A program made the translations under genes and the position numbers. This document shows, piece by piece, positions 11,359 to 19,557 of a DNA stretch of 64,000 bases. The stretch's first letter is position 1; each line of letters opens with the position of its first letter. Source of the DNA: ZYF759 sp046297455 (lineage in GTDB: Bacteria > Pseudomonadota > Alphaproteobacteria > Rhizobiales > Rhizobiaceae); NCBI GenBank assembly GCA_046297455.1, contig JBKBIT010000007.1, forward strand, positions 106,446 through 170,445. The letters are read 5' to 3'. The notes under the pieces are model-generated. The model saw only the letters and a list, made by a program, of their open reading frames with translations. It searched no databases and had not been told where the DNA came from.

Positions 11359-12693
11359 CTACTGCTGTTGCCGCTCCAGCAGAGCCCGATCCGGGCTCGG
11401 CGGGAATGCCTGGTTGGTTTCGACCCCGCGGATCAGATCCAGCGCATAATTGAGCTGGATGTCGTCTTCCTTGTCCGGCGGCACATAGGCCGACGAACCG
11501 GAGCCGTTCTCGTCCTCTTCGGCACCGATAATGTGCCCACGCAGTTCGGACTCGCCGCGGTTCAGGTTGCGACCGGTCAGTTCCTCAGGCAGCGGCTGCT
11601 CGACCTTGATGTCGGGCTCGATGCCGCGCGCCTGGATGGAAGTTCCCGAAGGCGTGTAGTACAGGGCCGTCGTCAGCCTGAGGGCTCCGTTCTCGGCCAG
11701 CGGGATGATGGTCTGCACCGATCCCTTGCCGAACGACTTCGTGCCCACGATCGTGGCACGGCGATGATCCTGCAACGCGCCCGCGACGATTTCCGAAGCA
11801 CTCGCCGAGCCGCCATTTATCAGCACCACCATCGGCTTGCCGTCGATCAAATCGCCCGGTCGCGAATCGAAGCGCGTCACGTTGCGGGGATCGCGTCCGC
11901 GGGTGGAGACGATCTCCCCGCGGTCGAGGAAAGCGTCCGCCACGTTGACCGCCTGGTCGAGCAGCCCGCCCGGATTGAGGCGCAGGTCGAGCACATAGCC
12001 CTGCAGCTCGCGGTCGCCCGCTTCCTCGTTGATGCGCTGGATGGCGCTGCGCAGGTCGTCGGACGTGCGCTCGGTGAAGGAGTTGATCTTGATGTAGCCG
12101 ACATCGTCCTCGAGGCTGAAGCGCACTGCGCGCACCTTGATGATGTCGCGTACGATCGTCAGCGTGATCGGCTCCGAGGCCCCATCACGCAGAATTGTGA
12201 GTTCGATCGGCGTGTTGACAGCGCCACGCATGCGATCGACGGCATCCGACAGCGTCATGCCGCGCACGTCCTCGCCGTCGATCTCGGCGATCTTGTCGCC
12301 TGCGATGACACCAGCCCGCGCGGCGGGCGTGTCCTCGATCGGCGCAATGACCCGCACCAGATCGTCTTCCATCGTCACCTCGATGCCCAGCCCGCCGAAC
12401 TCGCCGCGGGTCTGGACCCGCATGTCCTGGGCCGCTTCCGGATTCAGGTAGGAAGAATGCGGGTCGAGAGAGGTCAGCATGCCGTTGATGGCGCTCTCGA
12501 TCAGCTTGGCGTCTTCGGGCGGGGTAACGTATTGCGCGCGAACCCGTTCGAAGATGTCGCCGAAGATTGCCAGATGGCGATAGGTCTCGGAGCTTGCCGC
12601 ATTGGCGGAGGTGCCCACCGAGCCCTGCACGAGGCCCATGGCGGAGGCACCCATCAGGGCACCGGCGAGGAGTAGTGAAGCCTTACGTATCAT
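11359..12693 (-). CDS. ctpA: Carboxyl-terminal processing protease (S41)
   Basis: This periplasmic protease cleaves envelope proteins near their C-terminus and often partners with murein hydrolase systems. The 444-residue product has a signal sequence, a PDZ domain (GLGIEVTMEDDLVRVIAPIE through AEIDGEDVRGMTLSD) and the S41 core. By alignment to Prc the Ser-Lys dyad is Ser298 in GGSASASE and Lys323 in SFGKGSVQ. Its start overlaps the envC-like gene by 11 bases, so the two are translationally coupled. The C-terminal tail is acidic and Gln-rich (LLERQQQ). Confidence 0.95.
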   Translation of the reverse strand: MIRKASLLLAGALMGASAMGLVQGSVGTSANAASSETYRHLAIFGDIFERVRAQYVTPPEDAKLIESAINGMLTSLDPHSSYLNPEAAQDMRVQTRGEFGGLGIEVTMEDDLVRVIAPIEDTPAARAGVIAGDKIAEIDGEDVRGMTLSDAVDRMRGAVNTPIELTILRDGASEPITLTIVRDIIKVRAVRFSLEDDVGYIKINSFTERTSDDLRSAIQRINEEAGDRELQGYVLDLRLNPGGLLDQAVNVADAFLDRGEIVSTRGRDPRNVTRFDSRPGDLIDGKPMVVLINGGSASASEIVAGALQDHRRATIVGTKSFGKGSVQTIIPLAENGALRLTTALYYTPSGTSIQARGIEPDIKVEQPLPEELTGRNLNRGESELRGHIIGAEEDENGSGSSAYVPPDKEDDIQLNYALDLIRGVETNQAFPPSPDRALLERQQQ

Positions 12694-14035
12694 TTCCTGC
12701 CCTTACAGAGTTGCGTTCCGCCCACCACGGGGCCGGATCGACGGGTTTCCCCTCTTTTCGGAACTCAATATAGAGCTCCGGACCGGAATCTTCATCGCCC
12801 GATATCGCGACGCTTGCGACCCTGGCTTCGCCCATCGCCCCGATGGGCTCTCCCGCCACCACGTTCTGGCCCAGCCTGACGCTGATTCTACTCATCCCCG
12901 CCAGGACCAGATGATAACCATCGCCGGCATTCAGGATCAAGAGTTGGCCATAGGAGCGGAACGGACCCGCATACAGCACCGACCCGTCTGACGGCGCGGT
13001 AACGATTGCGCCCGAATGTGTCCGCACGATGTCGCCGGAAAGCCTCCCGCCGGCCTCGTCGTCGTCGCCGAAACGGGCGACCGTGAAGCCCTGTACCGGC
13101 AGCGCCACCTGCCCGGTCAACGCGTTGAACGGCAAGGCGGCGAACTGCGTCGCCGCTTCCAGCTCCTGCCCGGCCTCGCGGGCCTCCTGGCGCCGCCGCT
13201 CGTCTTCCGCGCGCCGTGCTGCCAGTTCGGCCTGGCGCGCCGCCTCGGCCTCCTGCGCGGTCTCGATTTCCGCTGCCAGCGAGGCGATCAATTCTTCGAG
13301 ACTGCCGGCACGTTCGGCCAGTTCGGCCGCCCGTTCCCGCTCGCGTTCGAGCCGCGCCTGCGATCGCGCCTGCAGGCGCTGCTTTTCCGCCGCCAGAAGG
13401 CTCATGCGCTGGCGTTCCTCGGCCTGGCGCATCATCGCCGAGACCATCCGGTCCTGCTCGGCCTCGATCTGGGCCGCCACCCGCGACAATTCGTTGAGAT
13501 CGGCGATCAGGACCTCGGTCTCGGTCCGCAATTCCGGTACCACCGCGCCGAGAAGGATCGCGCTGCGCACCGAGGCTAATGCATCGTCGGGCCGCACCAG
13601 CATCGCCGGCGGCGGGTTGCGCCCCATGCGCTGCAGCGCGCCCAGCACCTCCGCCAGCACGCCGCGCCTGGCCGACAGGGAGGCGCGCAGATAATCGCGT
13701 TCTTCGGCAAGTCCTGCCAGCCGCGTCGAGATCCGCTCCACGTCCTCGCTCAACTGCCGTTCGACCTGTGCGGCGCGCACCAGCGCCGCCGTCAGCGTCT
13801 CGTGATCCTTCGCCAGCTGCTCGATTTCGGCCGACAGCGCTGCTGCCCGCTCGTCCGACAGCGCGATCCGGTCCATCAGCCGCTCGCGCTCGGAAATGCG
13901 CGCCAGCCGCTGTTCTTCCAGGCGCGCGGCCTCCTCGCCCGACGCCAGGGCCGGCGGCAGCGCGACGAGACAAAGCAGCGCCGCGGCGATCGCGCCGCGC
14001 ATCAGGCTCTTCGAGCTCGTTTTCCGTCCTGTCAT
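12683..14035 (-). CDS. envC: EnvC-like murein hydrolase activator (coiled coil plus degenerate LytM domain)
   Basis: EnvC-type proteins sit in the periplasm, are recruited by FtsEX, and activate cell-separation amidases. The 450-residue product has a signal peptide (AAIALLCLVALPPALASG-like), then about 270 residues of Glu/Arg/Ala-rich coiled coil, then a C-terminal LytM fold (VARFGDDDEAGGRLSG onwards). The LytM zinc motif HxH is not intact (GYHLVLAGM), as expected for an activator rather than an enzyme. The ATG at 14035 gives a proper signal peptide. The ftsEX genes lie 18 kb away in this window. Confidence 0.88.
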   Translation of the reverse strand: MTGRKTSSKSLMRGAIAAALLCLVALPPALASGEEAARLEEQRLARISERERLMDRIALSDERAAALSAEIEQLAKDHETLTAALVRAAQVERQLSEDVERISTRLAGLAEERDYLRASLSARRGVLAEVLGALQRMGRNPPPAMLVRPDDALASVRSAILLGAVVPELRTETEVLIADLNELSRVAAQIEAEQDRMVSAMMRQAEERQRMSLLAAEKQRLQARSQARLERERERAAELAERAGSLEELIASLAAEIETAQEAEAARQAELAARRAEDERRRQEAREAGQELEAATQFAALPFNALTGQVALPVQGFTVARFGDDDEAGGRLSGDIVRTHSGAIVTAPSDGSVLYAGPFRSYGQLLILNAGDGYHLVLAGMSRISVRLGQNVVAGEPIGAMGEARVASVAISGDEDSGPELYIEFRKEGKPVDPAPWWAERNSVRAGNDT

Positions 14036-14164
14036 GTCGCGCCCGTCATGCGCTCTGCGCCTTCTTGGCCTGTTTCGAGCCCCCGCGCCGCACCCTAGCC
14101 AGCCAGCCGTTAAGCAATCGTCAACCATGTCGGCTCGCCTGTGGCGGCGGCGGGCCGCCTTCTG

Positions 14165-14656
14165 TCACCTGCCGGTGCCGCCCCGGTGGTAGGGATGTCC
14201 CGACAGGATCGTCGCGGCGCGGTAGAGCTGTTCGGCCAGCATGATGCGCACGATCTGGTGAGGCCAGGTCGCGGCCCCGAACGACACCGAGAACTCCGCC
14301 TTCGCCTTCATCTGCGGATCGTGCCCGTCCGGACCGCCGATTGCAAACATGATTTCGCGCCGGCCCGCATCGCGCAGCTGGCCGAGCTTCCCGGCAAACG
14401 CCTCCGAAGCCATGTTCTTTCCGGTTTCGTCGAGCAATATCAGGGCCTTGTCGCCCAGCTGCGTGGCCAGCGCGGCACCTTCCTCGCGCTGTCTTTCGGC
14501 CGTCGAGCCGCGCCGGCTCTCGGCGATCTCGATCACCCCGGCATGATCCATGCCGATGGCGGGTGCGCTCCTGGCGAACCGCTCCAGATAGCGGTCGGCC
14601 AATTCCTTCTCGGGGCCGGCCTTCATCCGGCCCACGGCAAATATCCAGACCTTCAT
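14165..14656 (-). CDS. rlmH: 23S rRNA (pseudouridine1915-N3)-methyltransferase
   Basis: RlmH methylates pseudouridine 1915 in helix 69 of 23S rRNA using S-adenosylmethionine. The 163-residue SPOUT-fold product has the knotted C-terminal signature EIMFAIGGPDGHDPQM, then FGAATWPHQIVRIMLAEQLYRA and the terminal GHPYHRG. The start MKVWIFAVGRMK is typical for rhizobia. It lies 40 bases downstream of rsfS, the usual ribosome-biogenesis pair. Confidence 0.97.
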   Translation of the reverse strand: MKVWIFAVGRMKAGPEKELADRYLERFARSAPAIGMDHAGVIEIAESRRGSTAERQREEGAALATQLGDKALILLDETGKNMASEAFAGKLGQLRDAGRREIMFAIGGPDGHDPQMKAKAEFSVSFGAATWPHQIVRIMLAEQLYRAATILSGHPYHRGGTGR

Positions 14657-14696
14657 CCCGACCGCCGTCCGGCGCGACCCTTGCGGGGCCGCCCGC

Positions 14697-15140
14697 TCAG
14701 TGCAGCGTCTCGTCCTCGAGATCGGGCGTCTGCCACATCTTCTCGATGTTGTAGAACTCCCGCACCTCGGGCCTGAACACATGGACGATGACGTCGCCCG
14801 TATCGATCAGCACCCAATCGGCATTGCTGAGCCCTTCCAGGCGTGGCGTGCCCAGGCCGGCATCCTTGATCGCCTTGATCAGATGGTCGGCCACCGCCGC
14901 GACATGGCGGTGCGAGCGCCCCGAGGCGACAACCATGTAGTCGCCCAGGCTGGATCTGCCCTGAATGTCGATGGAGACGATGTTTTCGGCCTTGGAGTCG
15001 TCCAGACTGGCAAGGACGGTGTCGAGGGCGCGGGACGCGTCGATGCTGATCCCGGCCGGCGAAGGCGCAGTGTCGGCCTTCTTCCGCAATGCTGTTCTCA
15101 GTGTTTTTCCTTTCCTGACGGAACAACCTGCGCGGCACAT
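14697..15140 (-). CDS. rsfS: Ribosomal silencing factor RsfS
   Basis: RsfS binds L14 on the 50S subunit and blocks subunit joining in starvation. The conserved core begins near SRALDTVLASLDDSKAENIV and contains SNADWVLIDTGDVIVHVF and FYNIEKMW. The start is uncertain. The ATG at 15140 gives 147 residues but has a Cys-rich N-terminus unlike relatives. The only good Shine-Dalgarno (AGGAAAGGA) lies inside that frame, six bases before an in-frame CTG at 15101. A TTG at 15089 is a third option. Confidence 0.9.
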   Translation of the reverse strand: MCRAGCSVRKGKTLRTALRKKADTAPSPAGISIDASRALDTVLASLDDSKAENIVSIDIQGRSSLGDYMVVASGRSHRHVAAVADHLIKAIKDAGLGTPRLEGLSNADWVLIDTGDVIVHVFRPEVREFYNIEKMWQTPDLEDETLH

Positions 15141-15334
15141 GCCGCAACAGGGAAGATAGGCAGAGTCGCATTGCAGTTTCAAGACACGAGATGCGCGGTG
15201 CTTCATGGGCCGATTAACCCAAAGTCAATTCGAAGCCGATAGAGTTCGGCCTCCTGGCGCCGATTTCTGGTTGTGAAGCTTCCAGCCGGATTTCGGGTTT
15301 CAAGAACTGTGTCCTTGCAGGAGTTGCGCAAGTC

Positions 15335-17347
15335 ATGATGCAGGTGGTCAATTGCATCGCAACGCTGCACGACCCCTGGATCGTGCTTCTGGCGGCGGTG
15401 GTTTGCGTCGCTGGCGGCTGGGTCGGTCTGGAACTCCTGCGCCGCGCTCGCGAAAGGCAGGGCTTCCAGCAGGCAGGCTGGGCCTTCCTGTCATCTGTCG
15501 CGATCGGCTCTTCGGTCTGGTGCACCCATTTCATTGCCATGCTCGCCTATGAGCCGTCCGCGCCCGTGACTTACGATCCGGTGCTGACCTTCCTGTCACT
15601 CCTGATCGTGATCCTGGGCAGCGCGCTCGCACTGATACTGGCGCTGACGCCCGTTCGCCTCACGGCCGCGCTGGGCGGCGCGGTCTTGGGCCTCACGATC
15701 GCCGCGATGCACTATGTCGGCATGATGGCTTACCGGGTTGACGGCATCGTTGCCTGGGACATGGCCTATGTCGCCGCATCCGTGCTTCTGTCGATCGTCT
15801 TTGGCGTCGCGGCTCTCGCGTCCCTGGGGCGGGTGAACGCCCTGGTGACACTGGCCTTGTTCGTTTCAGGCGTGGTTTCACTGCATTTCACGGGCATGAC
15901 GGCCGTTTCGGTGACACCCCTGGCCACCGGCGCGCCGATTGTTGATCCCTTCGTGAGCAATGCCATGGCCGTGGCTGTAGCCGGTGTCGCTCTTCTCATC
16001 GTGGGTACCGGCATCACCAGCTTCATGATCGATTCCGACGCCTCCGACGCCCACCTCGCGCGTCTTCGGCACATGGCACTGAGCGACGCGCTGACCGGCC
16101 TGCCGAACAGGGTCAGCTTCGGCGATCATCTGCGCCACGAAATCACGCGTGCCAGCTCGCAGGGCCACAAGGTCGCCATCATCGGCATGGACCTGGACAG
16201 TTTTAAGGAAATCAATGACATGAGGGGTCACGAAAGCGGCGACAAGGCTCTGGTCCAGATCGGACGGAGGTTGACCGCGCTGCTGCGTGACGGCGAATTC
16301 GTCGCCCGCATCGGTGGCGATGAGTTCGCCGCGGTCAAACCCTATTCCGAGGAATGCGACCTCTCCGATTTCCTGACACGCATCGAACAGCAATTGCCGA
16401 AACCGATCGAGATCGGCGAGAGCTCGTTCGTCACCGGTGCATCGATCGGCGTCTCCGTCTATCCTCAGGATGGTCTCGATCCTGACCGTCTCGTCGGCAA
16501 TGCCGACCTCGCCATGTACCGCGCTAAGAACGATCCGCTCCGCAGCGTCTGCTACTACGAAGCCGGCATGGACGAGATGGCCCGCAAGAAGCGCGAGATG
16601 GCGACCGAGTTGCGCAACGCCATTCCAGCCGGACAAATGCTGCTGCATTTCCAGGTCCAGACCACCGTGGCCTCGCGAAACGAGATCGTCGGCTATGAAG
16701 TCCTCTTGCGGTGGAACCACCCACGCCTGGGTGCCGTGCCGCCAGCCGAATTCATTCCGCTGGCCGAAGAGACTGGGCAGATCATCGAGATTGGCGAATG
16801 GGTACTGCGTGAGGCCTGTCGGGAGGCGGTTCTTTGGCCCGGCAGGGAGAAGATCGCCGTCAACCTTTCGGCAATTCAACTGGCCGACCGAAATCTGCCT
16901 GCCCTGGTGCACGGCATCCTGCTGGAGACCGGACTTGCGCCGTCGCGGCTGGAACTGGAGATCACCGAATCCTCGATCATTCGCGACGAGGTTCGAGCTC
17001 TGGAGACCCTGCGACGGCTTCGAGCCCTCGGCATAACCATTGCCATAGACGATTTCGGCACCGGCTATTCGTCGCTGGCGACGTTGCGCTCGTTCCCCTT
17101 CGATCGCATCAAGCTCGACCGTTCCTTCATGGGCGAAATCGGTGAGTCCGCTCAGGCCAGGGCTATCGTCCGCGCCGTCCTTGCGCTTGGAAAGAGCCTG
17201 AAGATCCCCGTTCTCGCGGAAGGGGTGGAGTCGGAAGCGCAACTGGACATCCTGGCCATTGAGGGTTGCGACGAAGCTCAGGGTTATCTGCTGGGCCGGC
17301 CCGGGCCCAGGGACGTCAAGGGAACGACGACCAGGAAGGTCGCCTGA
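15335..17347 (+). CDS. MHYT-GGDEF-EAL c-di-GMP signalling protein
   Basis: The 670-residue protein makes or breaks cyclic di-GMP in response to an input sensed by its membrane domain. The N-terminal seven-helix MHYT sensor (about 1-235) carries the repeated motifs CTHFIAML, MHYVGMMAY and LHFTGMTA, thought to bind a metal or small gas. GGDEF is canonical at residues 327-331. The EAL domain reads EVL at 455-457 but keeps the metal-binding Glu and the DDFGTGYSSL loop, so both activities are plausible. It opens a plus-strand block that interrupts the rsfS-nadD cluster. Confidence 0.93.
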   Translation: MMQVVNCIATLHDPWIVLLAAVVCVAGGWVGLELLRRARERQGFQQAGWAFLSSVAIGSSVWCTHFIAMLAYEPSAPVTYDPVLTFLSLLIVILGSALALILALTPVRLTAALGGAVLGLTIAAMHYVGMMAYRVDGIVAWDMAYVAASVLLSIVFGVAALASLGRVNALVTLALFVSGVVSLHFTGMTAVSVTPLATGAPIVDPFVSNAMAVAVAGVALLIVGTGITSFMIDSDASDAHLARLRHMALSDALTGLPNRVSFGDHLRHEITRASSQGHKVAIIGMDLDSFKEINDMRGHESGDKALVQIGRRLTALLRDGEFVARIGGDEFAAVKPYSEECDLSDFLTRIEQQLPKPIEIGESSFVTGASIGVSVYPQDGLDPDRLVGNADLAMYRAKNDPLRSVCYYEAGMDEMARKKREMATELRNAIPAGQMLLHFQVQTTVASRNEIVGYEVLLRWNHPRLGAVPPAEFIPLAEETGQIIEIGEWVLREACREAVLWPGREKIAVNLSAIQLADRNLPALVHGILLETGLAPSRLELEITESSIIRDEVRALETLRRLRALGITIAIDDFGTGYSSLATLRSFPFDRIKLDRSFMGEIGESAQARAIVRAVLALGKSLKIPVLAEGVESEAQLDILAIEGCDEAQGYLLGRPGPRDVKGTTTRKVA

Positions 17348-17423
17348 CAGAATATATGCGACTGATCTGGAACGTCGGCTTGTGTGGTTGGTTGAACATC
17401 GGAAACCAACCATGGAGGCATCA

Positions 17424-17984
17424 ATGCACGACATATCAGGAAAACGGGTCGCCATCCTCGCCACGCACGGCTTCGAGCAGTCGGAACTCGAAGTGCCGCG
17501 CGACAGGCTGCGCGAGGCCGGCGCCGACGTCCATATCATCTCGCTGGAGGAAGGTGAGATCAGGGGCTGGGACAAGGACGACTGGGGCAGCCCGGTCAAG
17601 GTGGACGGCAGGCTCGATCAGCTTGCCGCGCGCGACTATGACGCGCTGGTGCTGCCCGGCGGCCAGATCAACCCCGACCTGCTCCGGGTCGAGCCCAAAG
17701 CCATCGCAATCATCAAGAGCTTCTGGAACGACAAGAAGGTGATCGGCGCGATCTGTCACGCGCCCTGGCTGCTCATCGAAGCAGACATCATCGCTGGCCG
17801 CGAGGTCACCTCCTACCATTCCATCAAGACGGACGTCATCAATGCCGGCGCCCAGTGGCGCGATGAGGAGGTCGTGGTCGACCAGGGGCTGGTGACCAGC
17901 CGCAATCCTGGCGATCTGGAAGCATTCTGCGCCAAGCTGGCCGAGGAGATCGCCGAAGGCAGGCACGAGCGCCGCGCTGCCTAG
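17424..17984 (+). CDS. DJ-1/PfpI family protein (stress protein / glyoxalase III-type)
   Basis: The 186-residue product has the PfpI layout: VAILATHGFEQSELEVPRD at the start, the nucleophile elbow AICHAPW with Cys111-His112, and TSYHSIKTDVINAGAQW after it. Members act as general stress proteins, protein deglycases, methylglyoxal hydratases or peptidases, and the exact activity is not readable. The ATG at 17424 is chosen because GGAGG lies seven bases before it; an ATG at 17412 would add four residues. It lies 76 bases after the GGDEF-EAL gene and could share its transcript. Confidence 0.9.
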   Translation: MHDISGKRVAILATHGFEQSELEVPRDRLREAGADVHIISLEEGEIRGWDKDDWGSPVKVDGRLDQLAARDYDALVLPGGQINPDLLRVEPKAIAIIKSFWNDKKVIGAICHAPWLLIEADIIAGREVTSYHSIKTDVINAGAQWRDEEVVVDQGLVTSRNPGDLEAFCAKLAEEIAEGRHERRAA

Positions 17985-18233
17985 CATCGTTGCCTTCCCG
18001 CAGGCGGCTTTGACCGGTGGGCAAGGCTCCGGCACTGCCGCATGAGAGGGTCTTGGCCATCGCAACCCGGCAATTGGGTCGCGCCGGAAGGCATGCAGGC
18101 GCCTTCCGGCCCGTCAGATCCCACTTACCGCAATCGACATGGCGGTTTGCCGCGTCTAGGGCTTGCTTAGCCGCATTTCTGATGCAGATTCGCGGGAGAA
18201 CACAAAAAGACTCCGTGCCTGCGGGAGGGCGCC

Positions 18234-18872
18234 ATGCTGGACTACCTCATCAGCCTCTGTACCACGCAGGAGGGACTGTTCAGCCTTGTCGTGGGATCCG
18301 ACCTGCTTATCGCGCTGGCCTATTTCTCGATTCCCGTCTCCATGCTCTGGGTGTTTCGCAACCGCAGCGAGGACCTGCCTTATCCAGCGCTATGGATCGC
18401 CTTCGTGCTGTTCATTTTCGCCTGCGGCGCGACCCATCTCGCCCATTTTGCGGGCGTCGTGAACGGAACGGCCCTGCTCGAATGGCGAGCGCCCATCCAT
18501 GTCGCCACCGCGATCATCTCGGTCGTGACGGCCATCGCACTCAGCATGACCTTGCCCAAAATAGCGCTTCTCCCCTCGCCGCAGCGCCAGCAGCGCGAAC
18601 TCAGGCGGGCCGTCGAGCAGGCCACGCGGGAAAAGGACGCGCTTCTGCTCGAGCTCAATCACCGTGTCGGCAACCAGCTGGCCATGCTCGGCGCCATCGT
18701 CCGGCGCGAATTGCGCGCGGCACCCGGACAGGACTCGCTCCTGCGGGTACAGGAATTGCTGGAGGAGCTGGGCGAACAGCACCACCGTCTCTCCAGGCAG
18801 AACTACACGCCGGAGCATCCCGCCCATGCTTTTGCCGGGCGGCTGCGCGCCGAAACTGCCGAGGCGCGGTGA
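18234..18872 (+). CDS. Ethylene-receptor-like membrane sensor with truncated HisKA_2-type kinase region
   Basis: The 212-residue protein has three membrane helices that match the ethylene-binding domain of plant ETR1 and bacterial relatives. SDLLIALAYFSIPVSMLWVF carries the counterparts of ETR1 Asp25, Tyr32, Ile35 and Pro36 (here 23, 30, 33, 34). ACGATHLAHF carries the copper ligands Cys64 and His68. A short coiled linker leads to a HisKA_2-like helix (LLLELNHRVGNQLAML, His143). The protein then ends; no HATPase catalytic domain follows in any frame before nadD. The ATG follows GCGGGAGGG with good spacing. No dedicated response regulator lies beside it. Confidence 0.82.
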   Translation: MLDYLISLCTTQEGLFSLVVGSDLLIALAYFSIPVSMLWVFRNRSEDLPYPALWIAFVLFIFACGATHLAHFAGVVNGTALLEWRAPIHVATAIISVVTAIALSMTLPKIALLPSPQRQQRELRRAVEQATREKDALLLELNHRVGNQLAMLGAIVRRELRAAPGQDSLLRVQELLEELGEQHHRLSRQNYTPEHPAHAFAGRLRAETAEAR

Positions 18873-18927
18873 GCGCAATCCGGTCCCCGCGAGAGGCAGG
18901 GCAATTGCATATGGCGTCGAGTTTCGA

Positions 18928-19557
18928 CTAGCCCCCGCCCCTCAATCGCGTCGAAGACAGCGTCGAGCGCGGGCCGTGGACGAACGTCCAGGCCGGGGCA
19001 GGCATCCGGACCAGCGCGGCCGCGTCGCTCTCGTCGACGCGAAACCGTTCATAGGTCCGCGCCATCACCGAATTCATCGCCGCCATGCTGGCGCCCGGTC
19101 GGTCGAGCACCGCGATCGGCACCGTCTCGGCGATCTCCCGCCAGCGCTGCCAGCGATGGAACTGGCGCAGATTGTCCGCCCCCATCACCCAGACGAAGAA
19201 CACGCTCGGATTCTTCGCCCGCGCCAGCGCGATCGTGTCGGCCGTGTAGCGCACGTTGTGGCTGGCTTCGAAAGCGGTAACCTCGATGCGCGGATGCCGG
19301 GCAAGAACGCGGCTCCGCTCGATCCGTTCGGCCAGCGTGGCGCCGGCGCGCTGCTTCAGCGGGTTGCCCGGCGTCACCATCCACCACAGCCGGTCGAGCC
19401 GCAGCCGGGCAAGCGCGGTTTCAGCCATCAGCAGATGCGCCTCGTGCGGCGGGTTGAACGACCCGCCGAACAGTCCCACCGCCATGCCCTTTTCGGCATG
19501 CGGCATACGCAGGAAGCGCTTGGGCGGCAAATCCGCGACGGAATTGCGTGTCTTCAA
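18928..19557 (-). CDS. nadD: Nicotinate-nucleotide adenylyltransferase
   Basis: NadD makes nicotinic acid adenine dinucleotide from NaMN and ATP in NAD synthesis. The 209-residue product has GLFGGSFNPPHEAH, the nucleotidyltransferase phosphate loop (HEAH in place of the common HxGH), VMGADNLRQFHRW and the terminal SSTRLR motif. The start codon overlaps the proA stop (ATGA), giving a coupled proA-nadD pair. In relatives rsfS and rlmH follow directly; here three plus-strand genes lie between. Confidence 0.95.
   Translation of the reverse strand: MKTRNSVADLPPKRFLRMPHAEKGMAVGLFGGSFNPPHEAHLLMAETALARLRLDRLWWMVTPGNPLKQRAGATLAERIERSRVLARHPRIEVTAFEASHNVRYTADTIALARAKNPSVFFVWVMGADNLRQFHRWQRWREIAETVPIAVLDRPGASMAAMNSVMARTYERFRVDESDAAALVRMPAPAWTFVHGPRSTLSSTRLRGGG

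Noticed and set aside
16697..16705. EVL instead of EAL in the MHYT-GGDEF-EAL protein as proof of inactivity
   Set aside because: Only the middle residue differs; the metal-binding Glu and the DDFGTGYSSL loop are intact, so phosphodiesterase activity remains plausible.
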